Shown piece after piece: positions 1-7,472 of a stretch of 13,437 bases of DNA. The notes beneath the pieces are model-generated. The model had not been told where the DNA came from, did not search any database, and worked only from the letters and a program-made list of their open reading frames with translations. This stretch comes from an uncultured Lachnospiraceae bacterium. GTDB lineage: Bacteria; Bacillota_A; Clostridia; Lachnospirales; Lachnospiraceae. The stretch covers positions 1 through 13,437 of the forward strand of contig CATLIP010000033.1 of NCBI GenBank assembly GCA_949957035.1, in the 5' to 3' direction. The first letter of the stretch is position 1. Each line of letters opens with the position of its first letter. The position numbers and the translations under genes were made by a program.

Positions 1-697
1 CTTTCTCCCCTCTCTCCATAACCACTTCCGCGACCCCTTCCCCTCGCCGCCTCATCTTCGCTTCATCCGCCATCTCTCCCGGAGCAAACGCCTGCCAAAG
101 CTCCTGTTCACTCACCTTATGCCGGACTCCGTCCGTACATAACAGATAAACCGCGTCCTCCTCCACTTCTCCGCTATGATACACCGGTCTAAGTGTCTGA
201 GAGGCTCCCACTCCCTGCAGCAAGATATGCGCCCCGTCCTTTCTTCTTAATTCACCTTGAACCTGGTCCTTCGTCAACCGTCTGATCCGCTCTTTTATCT
301 CATAAATCCGGCAATCCCCCACATGAGCAATATAAAAACGCTCCTGCCATAACAACATTGCCGTAGCCGTCGTCCCGAGCCGTATCCCCCGAAGCTTCCC
401 ATACTCTTTTATTTTCCGGTGAACCTTCTGAAAAAGCATTTCCCACGAATCGTATAATTCATCTTCAAATTCTTCCCGGTCTGCCAACACCTGAAAATTC
501 TCACGAAACCATATGTCAAATGAGTGAATTACTTCCTCACTTGCGACTTCGCCACATTCCAAACCGCCCATTCCGTCACAGATTACCGTAAGAACAGCCT
601 CCAGCTCCTGCCGCTTCACCCGACGAACCAGCAATGCGTCCTGATTGACTGCTTTTCTCCTCCCCTTATTCGTATAGCTTGCCAGTAAATACTTCAT
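1..697 (-). CDS. PP2C-family Ser/Thr protein phosphatase, C-terminus cut by window edge
   Basis: The reading frame is open from the ATG at 695-697 to the left edge (232 visible residues), so the 3' end is missing. It is a metal-dependent PP2C-type phosphatase expected to remove phosphate from Ser/Thr in cytoplasmic or membrane-associated proteins. Visible PP2C landmarks in order are N-Q-D-A at 18-21, the metal-binding D-G-M-G-G at 41-45, G-T-T at 108-110, H-V-G-D-C-R at 125-130 and C-T-D-G at 187-190. The final D-N motif of the family would lie beyond the edge. At 232 residues it is near the usual 240-260, so little is missing. The start lies 14 bases after the stop of the FHA gene, preceded by GGAAGGG, so it is translated as part of the same operon. 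A partner kinase is not in the window and may lie further left. The family call is firm; the substrate is inferred to be the FHA protein or a pilus component. Confidence 0.93.
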   Translation of the reverse strand, partial: MKYLLASYTNKGRRKAVNQDALLVRRVKRQELEAVLTVICDGMGGLECGEVASEEVIHSFDIWFRENFQVLADREEFEDELYDSWEMLFQKVHRKIKEYGKLRGIRLGTTATAMLLWQERFYIAHVGDCRIYEIKERIRRLTKDQVQGELRRKDGAHILLQGVGASQTLRPVYHSGEVEEDAVYLLCTDGVRHKVSEQELWQAFAPGEMADEAKMRRRGEGVAEVVMERGEK

Positions 698-711
698 CCC
701 AAACCCTTCCA

Positions 712-2115
712 TTACTCTTGTATCCAGAACTCTAATTCTTCATCCCCCAGCCGGATTCTCGATCCGGAGTTCAGCTGACATGGAGCATCCTCCGGCTTTA
801 GGAGCGTACCATCCACGAAGGTCCTATTCTTCGAATGGTTATCTGCAATAAATACCTGTCCGTCCTGCACATATAAAATCGCATGGACTCTCCCCACACA
901 TTTATTTCCTGCAATACATATCTCGGTCGTAGAGGGATTTCTACCGATTCTTACGCCCGTTCCGACAATCTTAAAACTTTCGTTCGTGCTGATACGAGTC
1001 AGCATAAATTCCGGTTCCGGCGCGGCGTTCTCCATCAGAACCGTAGCGTCGTCGTCTTCCGCATCCATATACACAGTTTCTCCAACTTCCGGCAGCTTAA
1101 CCGGAACTCGGTTCAGCTCAACATTCTGTACCGGAATCGATACACTTTGATTCGAGCAAGCCTCCGGCAGAGAATCATGCTCACGGATTCCGGCAAGCAT
1201 TTCCTCCATTTCCGGAATAGTCCCCGGCTCCTTTTTCCATTTTCCCCAGAACCCTTTCTTCTCTTCCTTCTTTTTCTTTTCTTTTTCTGCCTTTTCCGCC
1301 TTATCTTTTTTAGAAAATAAGCCCGTCTTCCCTTTCTTAGGCTCTGCATCTTCCTCATCTGAATATATAATATCAAGATATTGCTTTTTCTCCGGAGCTA
1401 ACGCCTTTCCCCGTTTAAAAATATTCAGCCTGCCAGCCGTATTCTGCTGCCTTTCTTCTCCCCCTGTCTGACGTTCTTGCCTGTTTTTCTGTAAATCTGT
1501 CTGCACAGAATGTACCTGCGGATCCGCCTGCGCTCCTGATTTCTTCACATCTTCTGTCCTGACAGCCTTTATCTTTTTAAACTGCGCAAGCTCACCTTTC
1601 AACGCGCTGATTGAAAAGGGATTCATACTTCCCAGCAGATTGGACAGCTTCGCGACATAACTGCAGTCTTCCGTCGAATCATATTGTACTTCAAAAATAA
1701 GCTGTTTAAAGAATTTTTCAAGAGGGACCCCGCTTCTCACAATGGGAAGCACGATCATAGAAATCTTTTTTTCAAACGAATCCACATACATATAATCCAA
1801 ATTCCATACATAAGAGGTCAATGCCAGCATATACTCCTCCGCCAACATCGCCCCATCCAGAATCCCTTCAAAAATCGTAAAAAACGTATTCCGATTTACC
1901 GGTTTCCGGAAATACTCCCTGAGAGTAATAAGCCCCGTAACATCATATTTGATATAAAAACAGTCGTCAATCTGCATATGGCTTGACGCTGCAAGCCCCT
2001 CAATTTTATTAATGGAAATCATTTCCAACGCCGTATTGTCCATACGGTCGTCCGCCCTCTTCTCGTATACCAGATATCTCTTATCGCCCTGTTCCTCATA
2101 TGTAAATGAACACAT
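712..2115 (-). CDS. FHA-domain protein with DUF6382-like N-terminus
   Basis: This 467-residue soluble protein has three parts. Residues 1-180 resemble the DUF6382 region found in clostridial FHA proteins. Residues 185-345 are a low-complexity linker with an extremely Lys/Glu-rich stretch (about 260-297). The C-terminal FHA domain spans about 385-460. FHA domains bind phosphothreonine peptides. Visible elements are I-G-R-N at 390-393, G-R-V-H-A at 408-412 in place of the usual S-R-x-H, and N-R-T-F-V-D-G at 430-436. Just before the domain lie two similar acidic T-V motifs (T347-V-Y-M and T358-V-L-M) that look like possible phosphorylation sites. The ATG at 2113-2115 follows AGGAG by four bases. 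The PP2C gene follows 14 bases after the stop, so this is probably the phospho-dependent adaptor of the operon. The FHA call is solid from motifs; the DUF6382 label is from memory of the family; the role in pilus control is inferred. Confidence 0.9.
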   Translation of the reverse strand: MCSFTYEEQGDKRYLVYEKRADDRMDNTALEMISINKIEGLAASSHMQIDDCFYIKYDVTGLITLREYFRKPVNRNTFFTIFEGILDGAMLAEEYMLALTSYVWNLDYMYVDSFEKKISMIVLPIVRSGVPLEKFFKQLIFEVQYDSTEDCSYVAKLSNLLGSMNPFSISALKGELAQFKKIKAVRTEDVKKSGAQADPQVHSVQTDLQKNRQERQTGGEERQQNTAGRLNIFKRGKALAPEKKQYLDIIYSDEEDAEPKKGKTGLFSKKDKAEKAEKEKKKKEEKKGFWGKWKKEPGTIPEMEEMLAGIREHDSLPEACSNQSVSIPVQNVELNRVPVKLPEVGETVYMDAEDDDATVLMENAAPEPEFMLTRISTNESFKIVGTGVRIGRNPSTTEICIAGNKCVGRVHAILYVQDGQVFIADNHSKNRTFVDGTLLKPEDAPCQLNSGSRIRLGDEELEFWIQE

Positions 2116-2154
2116 TCCGCTCCTATCCCTCTTTCTCTTACTTTTCCTCAGATT

Positions 2155-3462
2155 CTACGAAAAAATATTTAACTGAATCAATTTCCAAACCTTTTCCCCG
2201 TCTTCCTCGACCTGCACAGCCGCTGTTCCCGCTTTAGAAAAACGCGTCGCGGCAGCGAATCGTGGAGTAATTATCATATTTCCATCCGTATCGATATAAC
2301 CCCATTTTCCATCTGCACAGACCGCCGCCAAACCGTTAGAAAAGGATTCTGCATCCTCATAGGTGTAATGAACGGCCAATTCTCCGTCCGTATCCACAAA
2401 TCCCCATTTTCCGTCCCGGCAGACGGCGGCATATCCCTCCTCTGTAAATGCCTTAGCATCATCAAACGAGAGCTTCCCCTTCCGTTTCCCTTTCGTATTA
2501 ATCAGATGATAGCCCTTCTTTTCTTTCACAAAAATACTTTTTTGGTCCGCACAAAATCCATTCCCATCCACAATAATATCACTGTACTTCTCATCACTCT
2601 TCGCTTTCCCCTCTTTATTTACCAGAAACCATTTTCCGTCTTTCACTCCCGCTCCTGTAGTTCCTGTAATCCCGGTAAGCCCGTCCCACGAAAATTCACC
2701 TGCAGGCTCCATATTTTCATCGAGATAACCGTATTTTCCATTCTTACATGCAGCCGTACGCTCAGAACTAATCATTCCCAGCTCCTTATAATCCCCGTCC
2801 GGCGCTTTCCGCGTCTGCCCGTCCTCATCTATGTAAATGTACGAGCCATCCTCATTCATTGCCAATGCAAAACCATCCTCTGAAAACGGATGTATTTCCT
2901 TATACTCACAGGCAATGATCTCCTGTCCCTTTGCATCCGTAATCCCATAGAGTCCGTCTTTTTTCACCACCATAGAATCATGGACAATCTCGCTCATCTC
3001 CTCATAATAACAATACAGTTCCCTGTAACTTCCCTTAAGCTTCGCAAACCATTCCTTCGCGTTTTCATTATCGGGATAGGATTTAACAAAGCCTTCCAGA
3101 TATTTTACCGCTTTATTTTCATAGTCGTTCTCCAGATAATACTCCATCAGCAGGTCTAAGGCCTCTGTCTGCTCCTGATATGCTTCAGCCGTTTTCGCAC
3201 AGACAGATGTAAACTTACTGCTGTTCCCACTGTTTAGATACGCCTTAGCCATCTTTACCCGGACGTCCGCATCATCCGGGTAATATTCTAACGCCTGTTC
3301 ATATTCAAGTACCGCGTCAACATAGATTCCCTTCTCTTCCAGCTCAGCGGCCTTTTGAATATGGGCTTTCGCATTTTTCGGGCGGTTCACCATATCTGAG
3401 ATTGCCGAATACCAGGACAGCCCCAGCAAAACCGCAAACATAAGTATCATATATTTCTTCAT
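2155..3462 (-). CDS. Membrane-anchored TPR and WG-repeat protein
   Basis: A 435-residue protein with one N-terminal hydrophobic segment (about 4-22), likely an uncleaved anchor or signal peptide, so the rest should face outside. Residues 33-145 look like two to three TPR-type helical repeats (A-x-x-L-E-Y-Y-P-D-D pattern near 50-65 and again near 117-132). Residues 165-430 hold about eight WG-type repeats, the clearest being D-G-K-W-G-F-V-D-T-D-G at 350-360 and D-G-K-W-G-Y-I-D-T-D-G at 384-394, with weaker ones near 169, 206, 241, 276, 316 and 422. WG repeats form beta-rich, probably ligand-binding surfaces of unknown specificity. The ATG at 3460-3462 is preferred because the frame's only earlier start is a TTG at 3480 overlapping the previous gene; neither has a good ribosome binding site, so translation may be coupled to the peptidase seven bases upstream. 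The TPR part could stand in for TadD, the usual TPR protein of Tad systems (inference). Confidence 0.85.
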   Translation of the reverse strand: MKKYMILMFAVLLGLSWYSAISDMVNRPKNAKAHIQKAAELEEKGIYVDAVLEYEQALEYYPDDADVRVKMAKAYLNSGNSSKFTSVCAKTAEAYQEQTEALDLLMEYYLENDYENKAVKYLEGFVKSYPDNENAKEWFAKLKGSYRELYCYYEEMSEIVHDSMVVKKDGLYGITDAKGQEIIACEYKEIHPFSEDGFALAMNEDGSYIYIDEDGQTRKAPDGDYKELGMISSERTAACKNGKYGYLDENMEPAGEFSWDGLTGITGTTGAGVKDGKWFLVNKEGKAKSDEKYSDIIVDGNGFCADQKSIFVKEKKGYHLINTKGKRKGKLSFDDAKAFTEEGYAAVCRDGKWGFVDTDGELAVHYTYEDAESFSNGLAAVCADGKWGYIDTDGNMIITPRFAAATRFSKAGTAAVQVEEDGEKVWKLIQLNIFS

Positions 3463-3469
3463 CTGTAGA

Positions 3470-4048
3470 TTACATACCAAGCGCCATTGTCAGTATTGTT
3501 CCGACTAAAATGAATGGGGCAAACGGTATCTCCTCCTTTAATTTTATTTTCTTTAGAAAAAGCATTATGGCGCTGTAAACCGCACCCGCCATGACAGACA
3601 GAAATGCTGCCGCCATAATGCTGCCGCTTCCTAAATAGAGCCCGATTACTGCAAACAGTTTCACATCTCCCATTCCCACGCCGCCTTTGGAAATAAAATG
3701 TGCAAGCAGGAAGATTCCGCCTCCTATCACCGCCCCTGAGACTGCCGAAACCACCATAGCAGTTCCGAGTTCCGGGAAAGTCAGCCATTCCGGGATAAGG
3801 ATAATTCCTCTTACTGCCAACAATATTTTTAAAATCTTATTGGGTATGCGTTTACTCTCCAGGTCTATCCACGCAATCAGAAACAATGCCATGACTAAAA
3901 TCAGATAACGGCAAATCTTCCATATATGATAGGAAAACGCCCATCCTTCTGCCGCAAGAGCAATCGCCGCTCCCAGAGTAAGGACGAAAAATATCCTGAA
4001 CTTTTTATCCTGCCATTTTTCTATCAACCATACTGTATTTCGCTCCAT
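3470..4048 (-). CDS. tadV: Prepilin peptidase (A24 family, TadV/CpaA-like)
   Basis: This 192-residue polytopic membrane aspartyl protease cleaves the leader of Flp-type prepilins and TadE-like pseudopilins on the cytoplasmic side. Both catalytic aspartates are visible: D62 in W-I-D-L-E-S-K-R-I-P-N and D128 in the family hallmark G-M-G-D-V-K-L-F (G-x-G-D). About six hydrophobic segments can be seen, and the C-terminal I-P-F-A-P-F motif near 174-179 is typical. It is short and lacks the Cys-rich N-methyltransferase domain of long PilD-type enzymes, as expected for TadV/CpaA. The ATG at 4046-4048 is preceded by AAGGA about ten bases upstream. It lies 59 bases after the second TadE-like gene, the longest gap in the operon, and its natural substrates are encoded just upstream. 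Very confident on family; the symbol is by analogy to Tad loci. Confidence 0.95.
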   Translation of the reverse strand: MERNTVWLIEKWQDKKFRIFFVLTLGAAIALAAEGWAFSYHIWKICRYLILVMALFLIAWIDLESKRIPNKILKILLAVRGIILIPEWLTFPELGTAMVVSAVSGAVIGGGIFLLAHFISKGGVGMGDVKLFAVIGLYLGSGSIMAAAFLSVMAGAVYSAIMLFLKKIKLKEEIPFAPFILVGTILTMALGM

Positions 4049-4082
4049 GCTTTTTCCATCCTTCTTTCCCTCGCCTCTTGCG

Positions 4083-4130
4083 CCGGATTAAAGCAGACGC
4101 ACTATCTCTACCAGGTTAAAGTAGACGCAC
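4083..4130. repeat. Imperfect tandem repeat, 28-bp period
   Basis: Bases 4083-4102 and 4111-4130 match at 17 of 20 positions, and all three differences are transitions. The shared core is TTAAAG(C/T)AGACGCAC. The stop codon of the second TadE-like gene (4108-4110) lies between the copies, so one copy encodes the last residues and the other is in the following spacer. The period is not a multiple of three. It looks like a local duplication that may have reset the gene's end; no function is evident. Confidence 0.6.
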
Positions 4131-4776
4131 ATTGGCAGAACTCATGCTGTCCGAAATCAAAGTCCGGAAAAAGGATATTTTTCATCGTGTAAGTAACCAC
4201 AATCTGAATATTCCCCTTCCCTTCTGTATTGGAAATCCATTCAGACTTAGAAAAATCCAGTCCCGCCATCCCGCCGACTATTCCAATATTCTCCAAAAAC
4301 TCGTCCGGGTTATCCGACATAAGAGAAAGCTCATTCTTGATATTTTCCTCCGTCAGCCTGCCTACAATCTCTGTCATAACTGCCTGTTCTCCCTTACTCT
4401 TTGCCAGACTGAACGCGCCTTCTGCCAGAGCGTTCATATCGCTTACGGCATTGATAAATCCCTCCACTGAACCGGCCGCCTCCTCTACCGTCACCACAAA
4501 CTCCTCGCTTTTGCCGTTTGTCTTCTGCATTCTTTCACTAATTCCCGCTTTGGTCAGCACATAGCTATAGGTTGAAATCTGCTTTCCCGTCTGCGTTACC
4601 GCATGGTGGATTAGCATTTCCGCCTGAACGAACCTCGCGGCGTTTATCAACGTGCAAAAAGCCATAATAAACGGAATCAAAAACAAAAGAGCCTCTACAG
4701 TCAGGGAACCTTTTGAATCCTCTTTCCTCTTCTTATTAAAAACACCATTAAAAAATAATTCCCTCTTTAACAACAT
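4108..4776 (-). CDS. TadE-like pseudopilin (second copy)
   Basis: A 222-residue secreted or membrane-anchored minor pilin-like protein. The N-terminus is basic (K-K-R-K at 15-18), followed by a class III prepilin site with predicted cleavage after G23. The mature protein would start S-L-T-V-E, with Glu at +5 (E28), then a single hydrophobic helix to about residue 45 and a globular domain. The start at 4774-4776 is chosen because GAGGAG sits six bases upstream and overlaps the stop of the DUF5702 gene. An in-frame ATG at 4828-4830 would add 18 residues and overlap that gene by 44 bases without need. The C-terminus is Cys-containing (C-Q-C within the last ten residues) and ends in a Trp within a short tandem DNA repeat. 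TadE-like proteins are thought to assist pilus assembly or form the pilus tip; the role here is inferred from family and context. Confidence 0.85.
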   Translation of the reverse strand: MLLKRELFFNGVFNKKRKEDSKGSLTVEALLFLIPFIMAFCTLINAARFVQAEMLIHHAVTQTGKQISTYSYVLTKAGISERMQKTNGKSEEFVVTVEEAAGSVEGFINAVSDMNALAEGAFSLAKSKGEQAVMTEIVGRLTEENIKNELSLMSDNPDEFLENIGIVGGMAGLDFSKSEWISNTEGKGNIQIVVTYTMKNILFPDFDFGQHEFCQCASTLTW

Positions 4777-4782
4777 CTTCGG

Positions 4783-4788
4783 CTCCTC
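4783..4788 (-). promoter_or_regulatory. Ribosome binding site deciding the start of the second TadE-like gene
   Basis: GAGGAG on the minus strand, six bases before the ATG at 4774-4776 and overlapping the stop codon (4787-4789) of the preceding DUF5702 gene. It favours this ATG over the in-frame upstream ATG at 4828-4830, which lies inside the DUF5702 gene, and suggests translational coupling. Confidence 0.8.
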
Positions 4789-7453
4789 AATAACCCAATA
4801 TGCTCTGATAAGAAACGGTATATGTATCATCCGAAAACCCCCACGCGCCGTTTCCGCCCAAATCTGAAACCTTCCGCATAAACGTCGTCCTGGAACTGAC
4901 CTTCGCCTGAACGGATATCATCGTATACCCTTGAAGCAAATCCATATCCGGCGTATTCACCTGAATACAATCGGCAATCCGCCCAAGGATACCCACCTCA
5001 TTTCCGGCCACCAGGGACACATTCAGAAACACCCGCAGATATTCCGAGTAATCAAATGTCACCCCTTCTGTATTATCCCCAGTCTTCCCGTTGTCTGTCG
5101 GAAAGGTAGCCCAGGTTTTCGGATTTTTGAAGATAGCAATTCCATATCCTTTCTTAATCTTTGATATATCGTCAAAAGCCTCCACCCCTGCAAAGCCAAG
5201 TTTGATAATAACCTTTACGATTGGCTTCAGATAAGGGGCGGCTCCCGTAATGGCAAGAGCGGCTGCTTCCGCCGCATCATTTATCGTGTGATTGGTAAGC
5301 GCAAAAAACGAATTAAGCAGCATTCGTATTCCAAAAATCATCATAACCGTATTCTTGACATTCGTCTGGGACCCGTCTTTTCCCCATAAGATGTATTCCC
5401 CTTCCGCCCGGTACGCCTTATGGTTCGGCTCTTTCAGCGTATAGCCGCTGATACTGACAATATCTTTCTCGTCTCTGGGCTGTCCGTCCTCCATATCTAC
5501 CGTATAATAGGAGAACATCTGCATCGCATACTCGGCAATATACAGATTCTCAAGCCCCTTCTCCACAATCCGGTTTACGGCGTCCAAAAAGGAGGCTGCC
5601 TCTTGGATGGATTCTTTAAACTTTGAGACCACATTCTTCCGGTTTCGGTCTACGCCGCCGTCTGCGTTCAGGTCTGTCAGCTTATCCCCAGCCTGAGAAG
5701 CGCTGCCCTCCGCCCGGGCAGAAGGCCTCTCTCCCATATCGGCCCAGTTAAAGGCAGGATAGCCTTCTTCTTTGCCGGCCTCTTCTCCCGCCTGTTTACT
5801 CTGCTCCAATCGGTGATTCGCTTCATCCTTTTTCTGCTGTGATTCCCCGCTCTGATTCTCCTCACAGTACTCCTTAAGCTTGATATAAAAGTGCTTGCCC
5901 TCAATCGGTATCCTTACATAGCTGTAAGCCCCCGGAAGGTGCTCATAGTTAGAAGTATATTCTCTCCTCACTCTTTCTAAGTCAGAATATCTTGCCTCCA
6001 CTCCGGAGACAAAGGATTTTGCCTTACTCTTATACTTTTCTGTCTGTGTACCCGGCTGTACCTTTGCAATGGACTGCTTAAAAAACTTCTCCTTTTCAAG
6101 CGTCTCCTTCCATTCTTTAAAAAACTTCTGGTCCTGCTGTATGGCGGTCATAAGTTCCTCTAACTCTTTTAAATCAGATTCCCCTGTTTCCGAGAAAAAA
6201 CGGCTGTAGTCTGCTACCTCTTTATCCATCCCTTGCGTATCTTTCCCTGCTGCTTTTAAATCACTGTTCTTACTTTCCCATACGGAGAATTTGCCCTTCG
6301 CCGCCTTTATCTTTTCTTCTACTTTTTTTAACTTATTATTTGCTGTCTTTGACGCGTCCTCTGCCGACTTAGCAATATTCCAATACATACTTAATGCATT
6401 GGAATGACTTTCGACTTTCTCTTTGGCGATAGTGAGCAAGGTATTGGGATATCCTCCAATCCGTTCTAATTGTGTTTGATACTCTCTTACCAGCTCTTCT
6501 AACTCTTGTCTGTCTATACTTTCCTTTTCTCCGCTATCCGCGTCTTCCGTCCCATCTTCTGCCTGTTCTTCATCATAATCCCTAAGAAGCCTGTCTATCC
6601 CCCCTAACGACTCTATGGTATTCTTGTAATACATACAACTGATATAACCGTCATATGTCCTCTGCTCGCAGGGCGCCGAAAGATTCACTGTTTTGGCCAG
6701 ATAGACAAACATTTTCACCGATTCACGCATATCTGGCTGAGACTGGGACAGCTTATCCCGGTAATTTTGAGCGGCCGCCCACATTAATAAACTTCTGGAC
6801 ACGTCTTCTTTATACTCTTTTTCTGTATTCGCCAGCTCTCGCTCCACATCGCTTTCATGAAAAGAATGAACCTTCTCATTCAGAACATCCAGCGCCTCCT
6901 TCGCCTCCTGAAAAGCATCCTGACATTCTTCCATGGCCACGCCGAAATCCATCTCCGCTTCCATGGCCTCCGCCATCAGCTTTGTATCTTTCAGTTCTTT
7001 GATTTTTTCCACTACCAGTTCCGTCAGACACACAGGAGCCCGGTACTTCATATACTCCAGAATCTGCTGCTTCTCAACCTCTGTGTGATAAATCTCCGAA
7101 CCTGCAACGTTAAGAGCCTCAAAGCTTTTGGCTGTCAAATCCAGAATCCTATCATAATCCCCGGCTCCTGATATGCCGGTTCCATTCAAGGACGCATGAA
7201 AATATTTCTCTAAATTCTGTTTCATAGACGCCGGCGCCTGATTCATCACCAACAGCCCATACTCGTCATGCAGCTTCTCATTATATTGGGCCAGCGCCGC
7301 GTTCATCGTCATCTCTCCGGCGTCCGAAATCACAGCTTTCGACATATAGATACGGGAAGCATCTGTGGTAAGACCTCCTATCAGCAGTACAGGAAGAAGT
7401 ATCAGCGTTAAAAATACAGATATAGTTCCCTTACTTTTATAAAAAATATTCAA
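4787..7453 (-). CDS. Large DUF5702 (TadG-like) pilus-associated protein
   Basis: An 888-residue protein with a short basic N-terminus (K6, K8), a pseudopilin-like segment starting after G9 (T-I-S-V-F) and a hydrophobic helix to about residue 28. It then carries D-A-S-R-I-Y, as in TadG-like proteins, and a very long external part. Residues 140-500 are rich in charged heptad-like helices, probably coiled coil. Residues 530-610 are a hydrophilic, likely disordered linker. Residues 620-885 form the conserved C-terminal part, with A-E-Y at 640-642 and a moderately hydrophobic stretch near 702-760. No Glu is present at +5 after the putative cleavage site. The start is TTG at 7451-7453, supported by GGGAGG seven bases upstream. 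The gene sits between two TadE-like genes, the usual neighbourhood of TadG. The DUF5702 name is recalled from clostridial Tad loci; the molecular role is unknown, possibly a surface-spanning or tip scaffold. Confidence 0.85.
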   Translation of the reverse strand: MNIFYKSKGTISVFLTLILLPVLLIGGLTTDASRIYMSKAVISDAGEMTMNAALAQYNEKLHDEYGLLVMNQAPASMKQNLEKYFHASLNGTGISGAGDYDRILDLTAKSFEALNVAGSEIYHTEVEKQQILEYMKYRAPVCLTELVVEKIKELKDTKLMAEAMEAEMDFGVAMEECQDAFQEAKEALDVLNEKVHSFHESDVERELANTEKEYKEDVSRSLLMWAAAQNYRDKLSQSQPDMRESVKMFVYLAKTVNLSAPCEQRTYDGYISCMYYKNTIESLGGIDRLLRDYDEEQAEDGTEDADSGEKESIDRQELEELVREYQTQLERIGGYPNTLLTIAKEKVESHSNALSMYWNIAKSAEDASKTANNKLKKVEEKIKAAKGKFSVWESKNSDLKAAGKDTQGMDKEVADYSRFFSETGESDLKELEELMTAIQQDQKFFKEWKETLEKEKFFKQSIAKVQPGTQTEKYKSKAKSFVSGVEARYSDLERVRREYTSNYEHLPGAYSYVRIPIEGKHFYIKLKEYCEENQSGESQQKKDEANHRLEQSKQAGEEAGKEEGYPAFNWADMGERPSARAEGSASQAGDKLTDLNADGGVDRNRKNVVSKFKESIQEAASFLDAVNRIVEKGLENLYIAEYAMQMFSYYTVDMEDGQPRDEKDIVSISGYTLKEPNHKAYRAEGEYILWGKDGSQTNVKNTVMMIFGIRMLLNSFFALTNHTINDAAEAAALAITGAAPYLKPIVKVIIKLGFAGVEAFDDISKIKKGYGIAIFKNPKTWATFPTDNGKTGDNTEGVTFDYSEYLRVFLNVSLVAGNEVGILGRIADCIQVNTPDMDLLQGYTMISVQAKVSSRTTFMRKVSDLGGNGAWGFSDDTYTVSYQSILGY

Positions 7454-7460
7454 CTTCTTT

Positions 7461-7466
7461 CCTCCC
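7461..7466 (-). promoter_or_regulatory. Ribosome binding site for a TTG start
   Basis: GGGAGG on the minus strand, ending seven bases before the TTG at 7451-7453. This near-consensus site at the right spacing is the reason to accept TTG as the start of the DUF5702 gene; the next in-frame Met is not until residue 37, beyond the membrane segment. Confidence 0.8.
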
Positions 7467-7472
7467 TGCCCG

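Noticed and set aside
883..1320. Plus-strand open frames opposite the pilus genes
   Set aside because: They are shadows of well-supported minus-strand genes; their translations show no recognisable domains, and none has a convincing ribosome binding site.
1113..1376. Lys/Arg-rich 87-codon frame overlapping the FHA gene on the same strand
   Set aside because: It is a shifted reading of the purine-rich linker with no ribosome binding site and no family resemblance. The A-rich tract (around 1310-1316) is not in the correct phase for a standard A-AAA-AAG slippage site.
3463..3480. TTG at 3478-3480 as start of the WG protein
   Set aside because: It overlaps the peptidase gene and has no ribosome binding site; the ATG at 3460-3462 directly precedes the hydrophobic segment, though its own site is also poor.
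4777..4830. Upstream ATG at 4828-4830 for the second TadE-like gene
   Set aside because: It overlaps the DUF5702 gene by 44 bases, and a better ribosome binding site precedes the ATG at 4774-4776.
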